Assembly: GCA_903839965.1 (NCBI GenBank)
Contig: CAIMEK010000236.1
Location: forward strand, 1 to 18,543
DNA: 18,543 nt
DNA from: an uncultured Acetobacteraceae bacterium
Lineage (GTDB): Bacteria > Pseudomonadota > Alphaproteobacteria > Acetobacterales > Acetobacteraceae
Direction of reading: 5' to 3'
Part shown: positions 7,316 to 14,314 of the stretch, one piece after another
Layout of the letters: every line of letters starts with the position of its first letter
Position numbering within the stretch: position 1 is the first letter of the stretch
Notes under the pieces: generated by a model
The model's database searches: none
Seen by the model: the letters and a program-made list of their open reading frames with translations, nothing else
Told to the model about the DNA's origin: nothing
Position numbers and translations under genes: made by a program

Positions 7316-7337
7316 GCCGGAGGAGTTTCTCCCCGGC
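7316..7337 (+). promoter_or_regulatory. Hairpin in the leader of the SDR-HAD-GH65 operon
   Basis: GCCGG, a bulged A and GGAG (7316-7325) pair with CTCCCCGGC (7329-7337) around a TTT loop, giving a 9-bp stem with one bulge. It lies 16 bases before the GAGGAGG ribosome-binding site at 7354-7360. It may be a leader hairpin of the operon; no T-run follows. Confidence 0.35.
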
Positions 7338-7365
7338 GCAGCGCGACGCGGGCGAGGAGGTGACA

Positions 7366-7434
7366 GTGGGCGAGCCGAACATCCGCGGCGTGGCGGCAAC
7401 CCCGCCGGGCCTGCCTGCGTCGGGCGTTTGGTGA
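7366..7434 (+). CDS. Possible 22-codon leader ORF coupled to the SDR gene
   Basis: A GTG at 7366 is preceded, 5 bases away, by GAGGAGG (7354-7360), the best Shine-Dalgarno sequence in this leader. It opens a 22-codon frame that ends in TGA at 7432-7434. That stop overlaps the GTG start of the SDR gene (7431) in the four bases GTGA, a classic translational-coupling arrangement. The SDR start has no convincing ribosome-binding site of its own, which the coupling would explain. The encoded peptide (start VGEPNIRGVAATPP, end SGVW) has no features I recognise. It may be a leader peptide or simply a device to load ribosomes. A sequencing frameshift that hides a longer SDR N-terminus is less likely, because the SDR already has a complete N-terminus. 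Confidence 0.4.
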   Translation: MGEPNIRGVAATPPGLPASGVW

Positions 7435-8162
7435 GCGCGCCGTCGGTCGCCCTGGTCACCGGCGGGTCGGGCGGCATCGGTGCGGCGATCTGCCGCCACC
7501 TGCTGGAACTCGGGGCGGAGGTGGTGTCGCTGGCGCGCACCGCGCCGGCCTGGCAGCATCCGCGGCTGCACGCCGTCACGCTCGACCTGATGGACCCCGA
7601 GGCGACCGCCAGGACGGCGGCGGAACTGGCCGCGCGGTTCCGCATCAGCCACATCGTCCACAATGCCGGCGCGCTGCGCCCGGACCCGGTGGAAGAGGTG
7701 AAGCTGCAGGACCTGAACGCCCTGGTGCAGTTGCACCTGGCCTCGCCGCTGCTGCTGGTGCAGGCGGCGCTGCCGGCCATGAAGTCGGCCGGGTTCGGGC
7801 GGATCGTGCTGCTGTCGTCGCGCGCCGCGCTGGGCTGGCGCAACCGTTCGGCCTACAGCGCCACCAAGGCCGGGCTGATCGGCATGGCGCGCACCTGGGC
7901 GCTGGAACTGGCGCCGCACGGCATCACGGTGAACGTGGTGGCGCCGGCCCGCATCGCCGACACGGCGATGTTCCATGAAACGGTGCCCCCCGGCAGCGAG
8001 CGCGAAGCCAGGCTGGCGGCCAGCATCCCGGTCCGCCGGCTGGGCCAGCCCGACGACGTGGCGCGCGCGGTGATGTTCTTCGCCGCGGCGCAAGCCGGCT
8101 TCATCACCGGGCAGACGCTGTACGTATGTGGCGGCTCCTCGCTGGGCAGCCCTTTGCTTTAA
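7431..8162 (+). CDS. SDR family oxidoreductase
   Basis: This 243-residue protein is a classical short-chain dehydrogenase/reductase with NAD(P)-dependent activity on an unknown alcohol or ketone. Visible motifs are the cofactor-binding TGGSGGIG (residues 10-17), HNAG (77-80), the catalytic Ser in LLSSRAALG (127-135) and YSATK (142-146, with Tyr142 and Lys146). PGIxV-like structure is replaced by APARIADTAMF (171-181), and FITGQTLYVCGG near the C-terminus is standard. The GTG at 7431 places the Rossmann motif at the normal distance from the N-terminus. In-frame upstream starts, such as GTG 7287, would add unrelated Arg/Gly-rich sequence. The stop is 7 bases before the HAD gene, so the gene is the first main member of a probable operon with HAD and GH65. 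A role in modifying a sugar or polyol from that pathway is inference only. Confidence 0.88.
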   Translation: MSAPSVALVTGGSGGIGAAICRHLLELGAEVVSLARTAPAWQHPRLHAVTLDLMDPEATARTAAELAARFRISHIVHNAGALRPDPVEEVKLQDLNALVQLHLASPLLLVQAALPAMKSAGFGRIVLLSSRAALGWRNRSAYSATKAGLIGMARTWALELAPHGITVNVVAPARIADTAMFHETVPPGSEREARLAASIPVRRLGQPDDVARAVMFFAAAQAGFITGQTLYVCGGSSLGSPLL

Positions 8163-8169
8163 GGCAAAC

Positions 8170-8880
8170 ATGACCGCGCACCGCCCCCCCCTGCTGGCCG
8201 CCATTTTCGATGTCGACGGCGTGCTGCTCGCCTCGCCGCACGAGCGCGCCTGGCGCGCGGCGCTGGACGGCTTCGCCGACCCGGCGGGCTTCACCACCGA
8301 ATTCTACCAGGCCCAGGTGGCCGGCAAGCCGCGCGGCGACGGCGCGCTGGCCGCACTGACGGGGCTGGGCGTGGCCGACGCGCCGGCGCGAGCGCTGGCC
8401 TATGCGGAGCACAAGCAGCATCTGCTGGAGGAATTCATCGCCGCCGGCGCGTTCACCGCGTTTTTCGACGCGGTGCGGCTGGCGCAGGCGTTGCACGCCA
8501 GGGGCCTTAAGCTGGCGGTAGCATCCTCGTCGAAGAATGCCAGCGCGATGATGCGCCAGGTTCGCCTCGACAACGGCCAGAAGCTCGGCGACCTGTTCGA
8601 CGCCGACCTGTCCGGCCGCGACCTGGCGCACGGCAAGCCGGACCCGGAGATTTTCCTGCTCGCCGCCAACGCGCTCAAGGTCGAGCCGGCCCGCTGCGTG
8701 GTGGTGGAGGACGCGCCCTCCGGCATCCAGGCGGCGCGCGCGGGCGGCATGGCGGCGCTGGGCATCGCGCGGCTGGGCGATGCGGCGCTGCTGCAAGCCG
8801 CCGAAGCCGACCTGGTGGTGACCGATCTCGACAACGTGGACACGGATGCGCTCGCGGCCGGCGTGCTGCGCGCCAAGTAG
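8170..8880 (+). CDS. HAD-superfamily phosphatase/mutase, beta-phosphoglucomutase-like
   Basis: This 236-residue HAD enzyme carries FDVDGVLL (residues 13-20), with the nucleophile Asp14 and acid/base Asp16. It also has VASSS (117-121, motif II), Lys156 in HGKPDPEIF (motif III) and VVVEDAPSGIQAA (177-189, the acidic motif IV). A helical cap lies between about residues 20 and 100 and includes AGKPRGDGA, at the place of the substrate-specificity loop of beta-phosphoglucomutases. Next to a GH65 phosphorylase, the likely role is conversion of the released beta-glucose 1-phosphate to glucose 6-phosphate. A related sugar-phosphate phosphatase cannot be excluded. The ATG at 8170 follows AAGG at 8161-8164. 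The gene sits 7 bases after the SDR stop and 20 bases before GH65. Confidence 0.85.
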   Translation: MTAHRPPLLAAIFDVDGVLLASPHERAWRAALDGFADPAGFTTEFYQAQVAGKPRGDGALAALTGLGVADAPARALAYAEHKQHLLEEFIAAGAFTAFFDAVRLAQALHARGLKLAVASSSKNASAMMRQVRLDNGQKLGDLFDADLSGRDLAHGKPDPEIFLLAANALKVEPARCVVVEDAPSGIQAARAGGMAALGIARLGDAALLQAAEADLVVTDLDNVDTDALAAGVLRAK

Positions 8881-8900
8881 AGCACAAGGAACAACCCCCT

Positions 8901-11180
8901 ATGCGCGACCCGCTACCGCCGACCAACGACCCCGACTGGGTGCTCGATGCGCCCGGCTTCGACGTTTTTCGCGAACATGGGATCGAATCGCGCTTCGCCA
9001 TCGGCAACGGCTTCCTGGGCGTGCGCGCCTCGCGCACCGTCGGGCGCGGGCCGACCTGGACGACGTGGCAACATTCGCTGATCTGGGCCTCGTGGCCACG
9101 CACCTACGTCGCGGGGCTGTTCGACACCCCCAACACCGAGCCGCCGGTGCCGGCGCTGGTGCCGGTGGCGGACTGGCTCAGGGTGGTCATCCAGCTCGAC
9201 GGCCAGACCCTGCTGTTGCGCCGGGGCGAAACGCAGAGCCACGAGCGCAAGCTCGACATGAAGCGCGGGCTGCTGTGGGTGAACTGGAAGCAGCGCACGC
9301 CCGCCGGCATCGTGGTGCAGGTGCGCACGCTGCGGCTGGTCTCGCAGGCCGAGCGCGCGCTCGGGCTGCTGTTCCTCTCGCTGGAGCTGGACCACGACGG
9401 CGTGGAGGTGATGCTGGAGGCCTCCTTCGAATCGGCCGGCGTGGGCATGCGGGCGATGCGCGTCGAGGAGGAACTCGGCGTGTGGCACACCAGCGAATCG
9501 GGCAAGGGCCTGGCGATGGCGGGCTCGGCGGTACTGACGCTGGAGGACTACGTGCGCACGCCCTCCGCGGTGGGCCCGCTGCGCCGGGAGTGGCGCTGGC
9601 GCTCGGTGGCCGGGCAGGCCGCCTCCCTGGAGCGGCTGCTGGCGGCGGCGCGCACCGATACGCCGGAGGAGGACCCCGCCCCGCTCGCCACCGCGATGCT
9701 GCGGCGGGCCAAGGCGGTGGGCGGCGGCGCGGTGCTGGCCGCGCACACCGCGGCCTGGGCCACGCGCTGGCAGCTCAGCGACGTGGCGATCGAGGGCGAC
9801 AAGGAACTCGACCGCGGCCTGCGCTTCGCCATCTACCACCTCAACAGCGCCGCCAACCCGGAAGACCCGCGGGTTTCCATCGGCGCGCGCGGGCTGACCG
9901 GCGACGCCTATCTCGGCCACGTGTTCTGGGACACCGACATCTACCTGCTGCCGTTCTACATCGCCACCTGGCCGGAGGCGGCGCGCAGCCTGCTCATGTA
10001 CCGCTATCACACGCTGGCGGGCGCGCGCGCCAAGGCCAGGCGCGGCGGCTGGCGCGGCGCGCTGTTCGCCTGGGAGTCGGCGGATACCGGCGAGGAGACC
10101 ACGCCCGATCAGGTGATCGGCCCCTTCGGGCTGCCGGTGGATGTGCTCTCCGGCAAGCAGGAACAGCATATCGCCAGCGACGTGGCCTATGCGGTGTGGC
10201 AGTACTGGCGCGCCACCGGCGACGTCGCCTTCCTGCTGGAGGCGGGCGCGGAGATCCTGCTGGAAACCGCCCGGTTCTGGGCCAGCCGGGCGAAGCTTGA
10301 GGCCGACGGGCGCCGCCATATCCGGGGCGTGATCGGGCCGGACGAATACCACGAGGGCGTGGACGACAACGCCTACACCAACATCCTCGCCCGCTGGAAC
10401 ATCGCGCGCGCGTTGGAGCTGGTCGGCATGCTGCGCCTGCGCTGGCCCACGCGCTGGCACGAGCTGGGCGCCCAGCTGGGGCTGGACGCGCCGGAGCTGG
10501 CGTTGTGGGCGGAGGTGGTCGCCACGCTGGTGACCGGCCAGGACTCCGCAACCGGCCTGATCGAGCAGTTCGCCGGCTTCCACCAGCTCGCCCCCATCGA
10601 CCTGTCGCAGCCCGAGTACGCCAGCCGCAAGATGCCGATGGACGTGGTGCTGGGGCACGACGCGACGCAACGCACGCAGGTGGTGAAGCAGGCGGACGTG
10701 GTGGCGCTGCTGGCGCTGGTGCCGGAGGAATTCGACGCGACGACGCGGCAGCTGAACTACAGCCATTACGAACGGCTCTGTTCGCACGGCAGTTCGCTCA
10801 GCCGCTCCATGCATGCGCTGGTGGGCGCGCGGGTCGGGGCGGCGGAGCTGGCGCTGCGCTACCTGAAGGAGACCGCGGCGCTCGATTTGTCGCCGAATGC
10901 GGCGGACAGCGCCGGCGGGGTGCACATCGCCGCCCTCGGCGGGCTGTGGCAGGCCGTGGTGTTCGGCTTCTGCGGGCTGTCGCTGGGCGGCGATAAGCTT
11001 GCGCTGGCGCCCGCGCTGCCGGCGGACTGGCAGAGCGCGACGTTGCGCGTGTGCTGGCACGGGCGGCGGGTGAAGCTGCGCATCACCGGCGGCGGGCGCG
11101 ACGTGGAAGCGACGCTGGAGGCCGGCGAGGCCATGTCGCTGGTCGTGCACGGCGTGGAACGGATGCTGCAACCGGCCTAG
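8901..11180 (+). CDS. Glycoside hydrolase family 65 protein (disaccharide phosphorylase)
   Basis: This 759-residue protein has the full GH65 layout: an N-terminal beta-sandwich (about 1-270), a linker, an (alpha/alpha)6 catalytic barrel (about 300-660) and a short C-terminal beta domain. Family motifs are RFAIGNGFLGVR (31-42), GHVFWDTDIY (339-348), RGVIGPDEYHEGVDDNAYTN (475-494, with Glu482 the likely general acid), KQADVV (596-601) and HGSSLS (629-634, in the phosphate-binding region). The last two favour a phosphorylase over a hydrolase. Known specificities include maltose, trehalose, kojibiose and nigerose; I cannot choose between them. The product would be beta-glucose 1-phosphate plus glucose or another acceptor, in the cytoplasm since no signal peptide is present. 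The ATG at 8901 follows AAGGA (8886-8890). The adjacent mutase-like HAD gene completes the pathway to glucose 6-phosphate. Confidence 0.92.
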   Translation: MRDPLPPTNDPDWVLDAPGFDVFREHGIESRFAIGNGFLGVRASRTVGRGPTWTTWQHSLIWASWPRTYVAGLFDTPNTEPPVPALVPVADWLRVVIQLDGQTLLLRRGETQSHERKLDMKRGLLWVNWKQRTPAGIVVQVRTLRLVSQAERALGLLFLSLELDHDGVEVMLEASFESAGVGMRAMRVEEELGVWHTSESGKGLAMAGSAVLTLEDYVRTPSAVGPLRREWRWRSVAGQAASLERLLAAARTDTPEEDPAPLATAMLRRAKAVGGGAVLAAHTAAWATRWQLSDVAIEGDKELDRGLRFAIYHLNSAANPEDPRVSIGARGLTGDAYLGHVFWDTDIYLLPFYIATWPEAARSLLMYRYHTLAGARAKARRGGWRGALFAWESADTGEETTPDQVIGPFGLPVDVLSGKQEQHIASDVAYAVWQYWRATGDVAFLLEAGAEILLETARFWASRAKLEADGRRHIRGVIGPDEYHEGVDDNAYTNILARWNIARALELVGMLRLRWPTRWHELGAQLGLDAPELALWAEVVATLVTGQDSATGLIEQFAGFHQLAPIDLSQPEYASRKMPMDVVLGHDATQRTQVVKQADVVALLALVPEEFDATTRQLNYSHYERLCSHGSSLSRSMHALVGARVGAAELALRYLKETAALDLSPNAADSAGGVHIAALGGLWQAVVFGFCGLSLGGDKLALAPALPADWQSATLRVCWHGRRVKLRITGGGRDVEATLEAGEAMSLVVHGVERMLQPA

Positions 11181-11189
11181 CCGGAAAGC

Positions 11190-11215
11190 GCGGCGCCGGA
11201 GGCTCCCGGCGCCGC
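11190..11215 (+). terminator. Strong GC hairpin after the GH65 gene
   Basis: GCGGCGCCGG (11190-11199) and CCGGCGCCGC (11206-11215) form a perfect 10-bp stem with a 6-base loop, beginning 9 bases after the GH65 stop. The position fits the end of the SDR-HAD-GH65 transcript. There is no T-run after it, so it may act as a 3' stabilising hairpin or need Rho. Confidence 0.55.
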
Positions 11216-11290
11216 CGCCGAAGCAGAAAATCAATACAAACGGGCCGCGAAGAACAGACCCGCAACAATACTTGCCGAGGGAACCCCCTG

Positions 11291-11360
11291 GTGGAAAAGC
11301 ACAGGGCCATGTTCCCGCACATGTGAGCGAGGCCTCGCTTTCCTGTGATCGTGGTTCCAC
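11291..11360. promoter_or_regulatory. Nested inverted repeats in the leader of the FG-GAP repeat gene
   Basis: Three arm pairs nest inside each other: GTGGAA (11291-11296) with TTCCAC (11355-11360), CACAGG (11300-11305) with CCTGTG (11342-11347), and the perfect 14-base palindrome AGCGAGGCCTCGCT (11326-11339). The spacing is asymmetric, with 20 unpaired bases on the left of the palindrome. It lies in the 266-base gap between GH65 and the next gene, about 87 bases before that gene's ATG. It may be a structured 5' leader, a factor-binding site or a diverged mobile repeat. Apart from this structure and the 11190-11215 hairpin, I see nothing else in the gap. Confidence 0.45.
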
Positions 11361-11446
11361 CCCATGGATGATATTTGTGCCATGCCAGCAACCGCCGGTA
11401 GCCATTTGCCGCCGACAGTGGCTGATGGAAAAGGAACCGGGAAACC

Positions 11447-13027
11447 ATGGCCGCTTACACCTGGGCTCTCGCAGCCAACGGCAACTGGGACAGCAGCGCC
11501 AATTGGACAGGTGGACCCTTGGGGACCTTCCCCGGCGTGGGGGACACCGCGACCATCGACCTCCCCGGCAGCTACACCGTGGTGTCCGATTCCCCGACGG
11601 AGGCAGCCGCCAGCGTGCTGCTGAACGATGCTTCGGCCACGCTTTCGATCGGTCACGTATTTTCCATCGGCACGTCGCTGACCGTGCAGAGCGGCACGCT
11701 CGCCTTGCAGTTCGCCGACATCAAGGGAACCGGCGACATCGTCAACGCCGGCACGATGACCGCCGTCTCCAGCCTGAACTTCATCGAAACCACCGGCACG
11801 GTGACCAACAACGGCGTGCTGCTGGTCGGCGCCAGCGACAAGGTCATCATCGCCAACAGCTTCTTCAACGCCGCATCCGTGCTGGTCAACGGCGGCTACT
11901 TCGCGGTGGACGGCGCCTACGACGGCTCGGCGGGCGGCACCGTCACCATGAGCAACGGCGCGCATTTCGGCCTGGCCGCCACGGCCGGCGGGGCGAACAC
12001 CTTCATCTTCGGCGCCGGCACGCACAACGTGCTCGACATCGATGTCGGGCAGACCGTTGCGCCGGTGGTCGCCAACATGGTGGTCGGCGACTATCTCGCG
12101 CTGGCGGACGCCAATCCGTTCGCGACCACCCTGCCCAGCTTCGACGGCACCACCCTGAGCTACACGGACGGCACCAACAGCTGGAGCTTCACGATGACCG
12201 GCGTTGCCGCCGGCACGACGTTCCAGGCGATCACCGATCCCGAGACCGTCAACGGCTCGCATGGCATCGACCTCATCATCGCGCCGCCGCCGATCAACCA
12301 GGCGGTGTCGGACTTCAACGGCAGCGGCACCTCCGACATCCTGTTCCGCGACCCGACCACCGGCGCGTTCGGCGATTTCCTGATGAGCAACGGGCAGCCG
12401 ACCTGGGCCAGCGTCGGCTGGGCCGATCCGGGCCTGCGGGTGGTCGGTACCGGCGATTTCAACGGCGACGGCACCGCCGACATCCTGTTGCGCGACCCGG
12501 TCGACGGCAGCCTCAGCCAGTTCGTCATGACCAACAACCAGGCGGCCTGGGCCCCCATCGGCTGGGCCGATCCCCGCCTGCAGGTGGTCGGGGTGGGCGA
12601 CTTCACCGGCAACGGCACCTCCGACATCCTGTTCCGCGACCCGACCTCCGGCAATCTCAGCGACTTCCTGATGAACAGCGGCCAGCCGACCTGGGCCGCC
12701 ATCGGCTGGGCGGACCCCCGGCTGCAGGTGGCGGGCGTCGGCGACTTCAACGGCGACGGCACCGACGACATCCTGTTGCGCGATCCCACCACCGGCAAGC
12801 TGAGCGACTTCCTGATGCACAACGGCCAGCCGACCTACGCCTTCATCGGCACCACCGATCCCCGCCTGCAGGTTGCCGGGATCGGCGACTACACGGGCAG
12901 CGGCACCTCCGACATCCTGTTGCGCGATCCCATCGCCGGCGGACTCAGCCAGTTCGCCATGGCGAACAACCAGCCGACATACGCCGCGGTGGGCTCGGCT
13001 TCGCCCAGCTGGCACGTCGCCGGGTAA
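11447..13027 (+). CDS. FG-GAP/VCBS-like repeat protein, probably exported
   Basis: This 526-residue protein has two parts. Residues 1-288 are Gly/Thr/Asn-rich and strand-rich. They begin with a block like those heading bacterial beta-helix surface proteins (GNWDSSANWTGG, GVGDTATIDLPGSYTV) and contain phrases such as KGTGDIVNAGTMTA and GTVTNNGVLLVG. Residues 289-526 are five consecutive 48-residue repeats, each with D-x-x-G-x-G-T-x-DILxRDP, an FG-GAP/VCBS-like Ca-binding loop, followed by GxLSDFLMxNGQPTWAxIGW. There is no N-terminal signal peptide, and few Lys or Cys residues. Such a protein is usually extracellular and often leaves by a type I system with a C-terminal signal, but I see no secretion genes here. 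The ATG at 11447 follows AAGGA (11431-11435). The precise role is unknown; adhesion or matrix binding is a guess. Confidence 0.8.
   Translation: MAAYTWALAANGNWDSSANWTGGPLGTFPGVGDTATIDLPGSYTVVSDSPTEAAASVLLNDASATLSIGHVFSIGTSLTVQSGTLALQFADIKGTGDIVNAGTMTAVSSLNFIETTGTVTNNGVLLVGASDKVIIANSFFNAASVLVNGGYFAVDGAYDGSAGGTVTMSNGAHFGLAATAGGANTFIFGAGTHNVLDIDVGQTVAPVVANMVVGDYLALADANPFATTLPSFDGTTLSYTDGTNSWSFTMTGVAAGTTFQAITDPETVNGSHGIDLIIAPPPINQAVSDFNGSGTSDILFRDPTTGAFGDFLMSNGQPTWASVGWADPGLRVVGTGDFNGDGTADILLRDPVDGSLSQFVMTNNQAAWAPIGWADPRLQVVGVGDFTGNGTSDILFRDPTSGNLSDFLMNSGQPTWAAIGWADPRLQVAGVGDFNGDGTDDILLRDPTTGKLSDFLMHNGQPTYAFIGTTDPRLQVAGIGDYTGSGTSDILLRDPIAGGLSQFAMANNQPTYAAVGSASPSWHVAG
12311..13024 (+). repeat. Five in-frame 144-base tandem repeats
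   Basis: Units begin at 12311, 12455, 12599, 12743 and 12887, each exactly 144 bases apart and in frame; the last unit is cut to 138 bases by the stop. Each unit starts with a GAC/GAT-TTC/TAC codon pair and encodes a DFNGxGTxDIL loop. Copies 2 and 4 share FNGDG, copy 3 has FTGNG and copy 5 has YTGSG. The loops therefore vary while the remaining 30 or so positions stay close. Confidence 0.92.
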
Positions 13028-13139
13028 AGGGGTCCTGTTCGCGCCCCATCAACCAAACGTGAACTCATGGTAGTGCCTTGTTAACATCCGGCGTCGCATC
13101 TGACGTTCCACTTTGGTGGCCATGACAATGGAGTGCCGG

Positions 13140-13322
13140 ATGGAGGACCCGATTGGTCTGCGCGAGCAGGCCGCGCGCAGCAGCCGACTGGCAAACAGCA
13201 CGCACGACAGAACCCTGCGCAGCCTGCTGCTCTCGCTCGCCGCGGAATTCGCCACGCGCGCGATAGCCGCGGAAGCCGCCGCCCGCGACGCGGCGAACGC
13301 GCCCATGGAGCAGGCGGCCTAG
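13140..13322 (+). CDS. Small helical protein (60 residues), function unknown
   Basis: The sequence from MEDPIGLREQAARSSRLANS to MEQAA is 60 residues, Ala/Arg/Glu-rich and predicted by eye as two or three helices. It resembles the many small alphaproteobacterial proteins with a YRxQAxExxRLAxxTxDxxxRxxLLxLAxEF pattern; here the core is REQAARSSRLANSTHDRTLRS then LLLSLAAEFATRA. No function is established for them that I can name. The ATG at 13140 has GGAG (13130-13133) 6 bases upstream, better than the in-frame start at 13113. The TAG stop lies at the edge of a strong inverted repeat that probably ends the transcript. Confidence 0.7.
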   Translation: MEDPIGLREQAARSSRLANSTHDRTLRSLLLSLAAEFATRAIAAEAAARDAANAPMEQAA

Positions 13323-13351
13323 ACCGATTTCAGGCAGGCTGAAATCGGTCT
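13321..13351. terminator. Perfect 13-bp inverted repeat, probable terminator
   Basis: AGACCGATTTCAG (13321-13333) and CTGAAATCGGTCT (13339-13351) are exact reverse complements around the loop GCAGG. The left arm begins on the second base of the small-protein TAG stop. A TTTT stretch follows at 13359-13362, 8 bases after the stem, so termination on the plus strand is plausible though not canonical. The AT content of the arms contrasts with the surrounding GC-rich DNA. Confidence 0.65.
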
Positions 13352-13365
13352 GGCCCTGTTTTGGC

Positions 13366-13394
13366 GAGCAATTCCGCTCAAGCTGGCATTGCTC
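13366..13394. repeat. Second inverted repeat next to the convergent stop
   Basis: GAGCAAT (13366-13372) and ATTGCTC (13388-13394) are exact reverse complements with a 15-base interval that allows partial further pairing (CC with GG). The right arm touches the minus-strand stop codon at 13394-13396. It lies 14 bases from the 13-bp inverted repeat. It could terminate the minus-strand transcript or be half of a composite dispersed repeat. Confidence 0.5.
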
Positions 13395-14311
13395 TAGCCG
13401 CTCAGCATGCGCCGCAGCGCCCCCCATTGCTGGGCGGCATAGCTGCCGGTCGCCAGCACTTCCTCGGCCGTCGGGTCGCCGGTGGCGGCGTACACCGGGG
13501 AAAAATCGGCGGTGCGGAACAGCATGTCCCACCACGGAAACACCGCGCCGTAGTTCACGCTCTGCCGCCCCGCCGCCGTGGTGGAATGGTGCAGCCGATG
13601 GAAACGCGGCGAAATCAGCAGCCGCTCGCCCAGCGGCCCGAAATTCACCCGGGCGTTGGCGTGGCTCAGGCTCTCCAGCAGCCGCACGAACAGCACCAGC
13701 AGCGGAAACTGCATCGGCGCGATGCCGATCAGCAGCGCCACCGCGGCGAACCACAGGAACGAGAAAACCTCGTCCAGCAGGTGGTTGCGGTCGTCCGACC
13801 AGAACGTCATCTGCCGCTGCGCGTGGTGCACCGCGTGCAGCGCGTACCACCAGGTGAACAGGTGGCTGAGCCGGTGGCGCCAGTAGTCCGCGAAGTCGAG
13901 GATAACGACGTAGAGGAAGAAGGTCGGCACGGGGCGGCCGAGCAGGAACGGAAACACGCGCTCCAGCATGGGCGGTACCCAGCCGTGGTCGGCGAGCAGG
14001 CCGTTCAGCGCCACCTGCACCTGGTAGAACAGCACGAAGGTGATCAGCGGCAGCAGCCCGACGCGTGCGATCAGCGTGTAGAGCACGTCGACGCCGACCG
14101 CCTTGGCATCCGGCCAGCGCTCCACCGGGCGCCAGCGCTCCAGCGGCAGGCAGACCGCGTAGGTCACCGCCACCTGGGCGGCGCCGTAGAGGGCAAACAG
14201 CACCCAGCCGTAGGCAACATCCTCCCATTGCATCATGCCGAGCGCATACAGCGCGGGCAGCACCGCATGCTCCTGCAGCCAGCCCGCGAGCAGGTCGAAC
14301 GGCGCCGTCAT
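13394..14311 (-). CDS. Fatty acid hydroxylase / sterol desaturase family membrane protein
   Basis: This 305-residue integral membrane enzyme belongs to the di-iron superfamily that hydroxylates or desaturates lipids. The histidine clusters are intact: HRLSH (146-150, HxxxH), HAVHH (159-163, HxxHH) and HRLHH (238-242, HxxHH), with His177 and His217 as further candidates. Hydrophobic helices surround them (about 31-57, 75-105, 128-145, 183-213). NYGAVFPWWDMLF (253-265) is typical of the family. The substrate is unknown; bacterial members act on sterols, hopanoids, carotenoids or fatty acids. The ATG at 14311 lies 3 bases after the TGA of the upstream beta-propeller gene on the same strand, so translation is probably coupled. 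The gene converges on the small-protein gene, separated by two inverted repeats. Confidence 0.9.
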   Translation of the reverse strand: MTAPFDLLAGWLQEHAVLPALYALGMMQWEDVAYGWVLFALYGAAQVAVTYAVCLPLERWRPVERWPDAKAVGVDVLYTLIARVGLLPLITFVLFYQVQVALNGLLADHGWVPPMLERVFPFLLGRPVPTFFLYVVILDFADYWRHRLSHLFTWWYALHAVHHAQRQMTFWSDDRNHLLDEVFSFLWFAAVALLIGIAPMQFPLLVLFVRLLESLSHANARVNFGPLGERLLISPRFHRLHHSTTAAGRQSVNYGAVFPWWDMLFRTADFSPVYAATGDPTAEEVLATGSYAAQQWGALRRMLSG

Positions 14312-14314
14312 GCT

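Noticed and set aside
7287..7430. Longer GTG start (7287) for the SDR gene
   Set aside because: It would place 48 Arg/Gly/Pro-rich residues before the Rossmann motif, unlike SDR proteins, and has no good ribosome-binding site.
8913..11405. Long open frame (830 codons) on the minus strand opposite GH65
   Set aside because: The plus-strand frame encodes a full GH65 protein with all motifs. The antisense product is Arg/Gln/His-rich low-complexity sequence, typical of high-GC shadow frames.
12311..13024. Possible CRISPR-like array because of regular spacing
   Set aside because: The 144-base units are in frame, similar over their whole length and encode a protein repeat; there are no short repeats with unrelated spacers.
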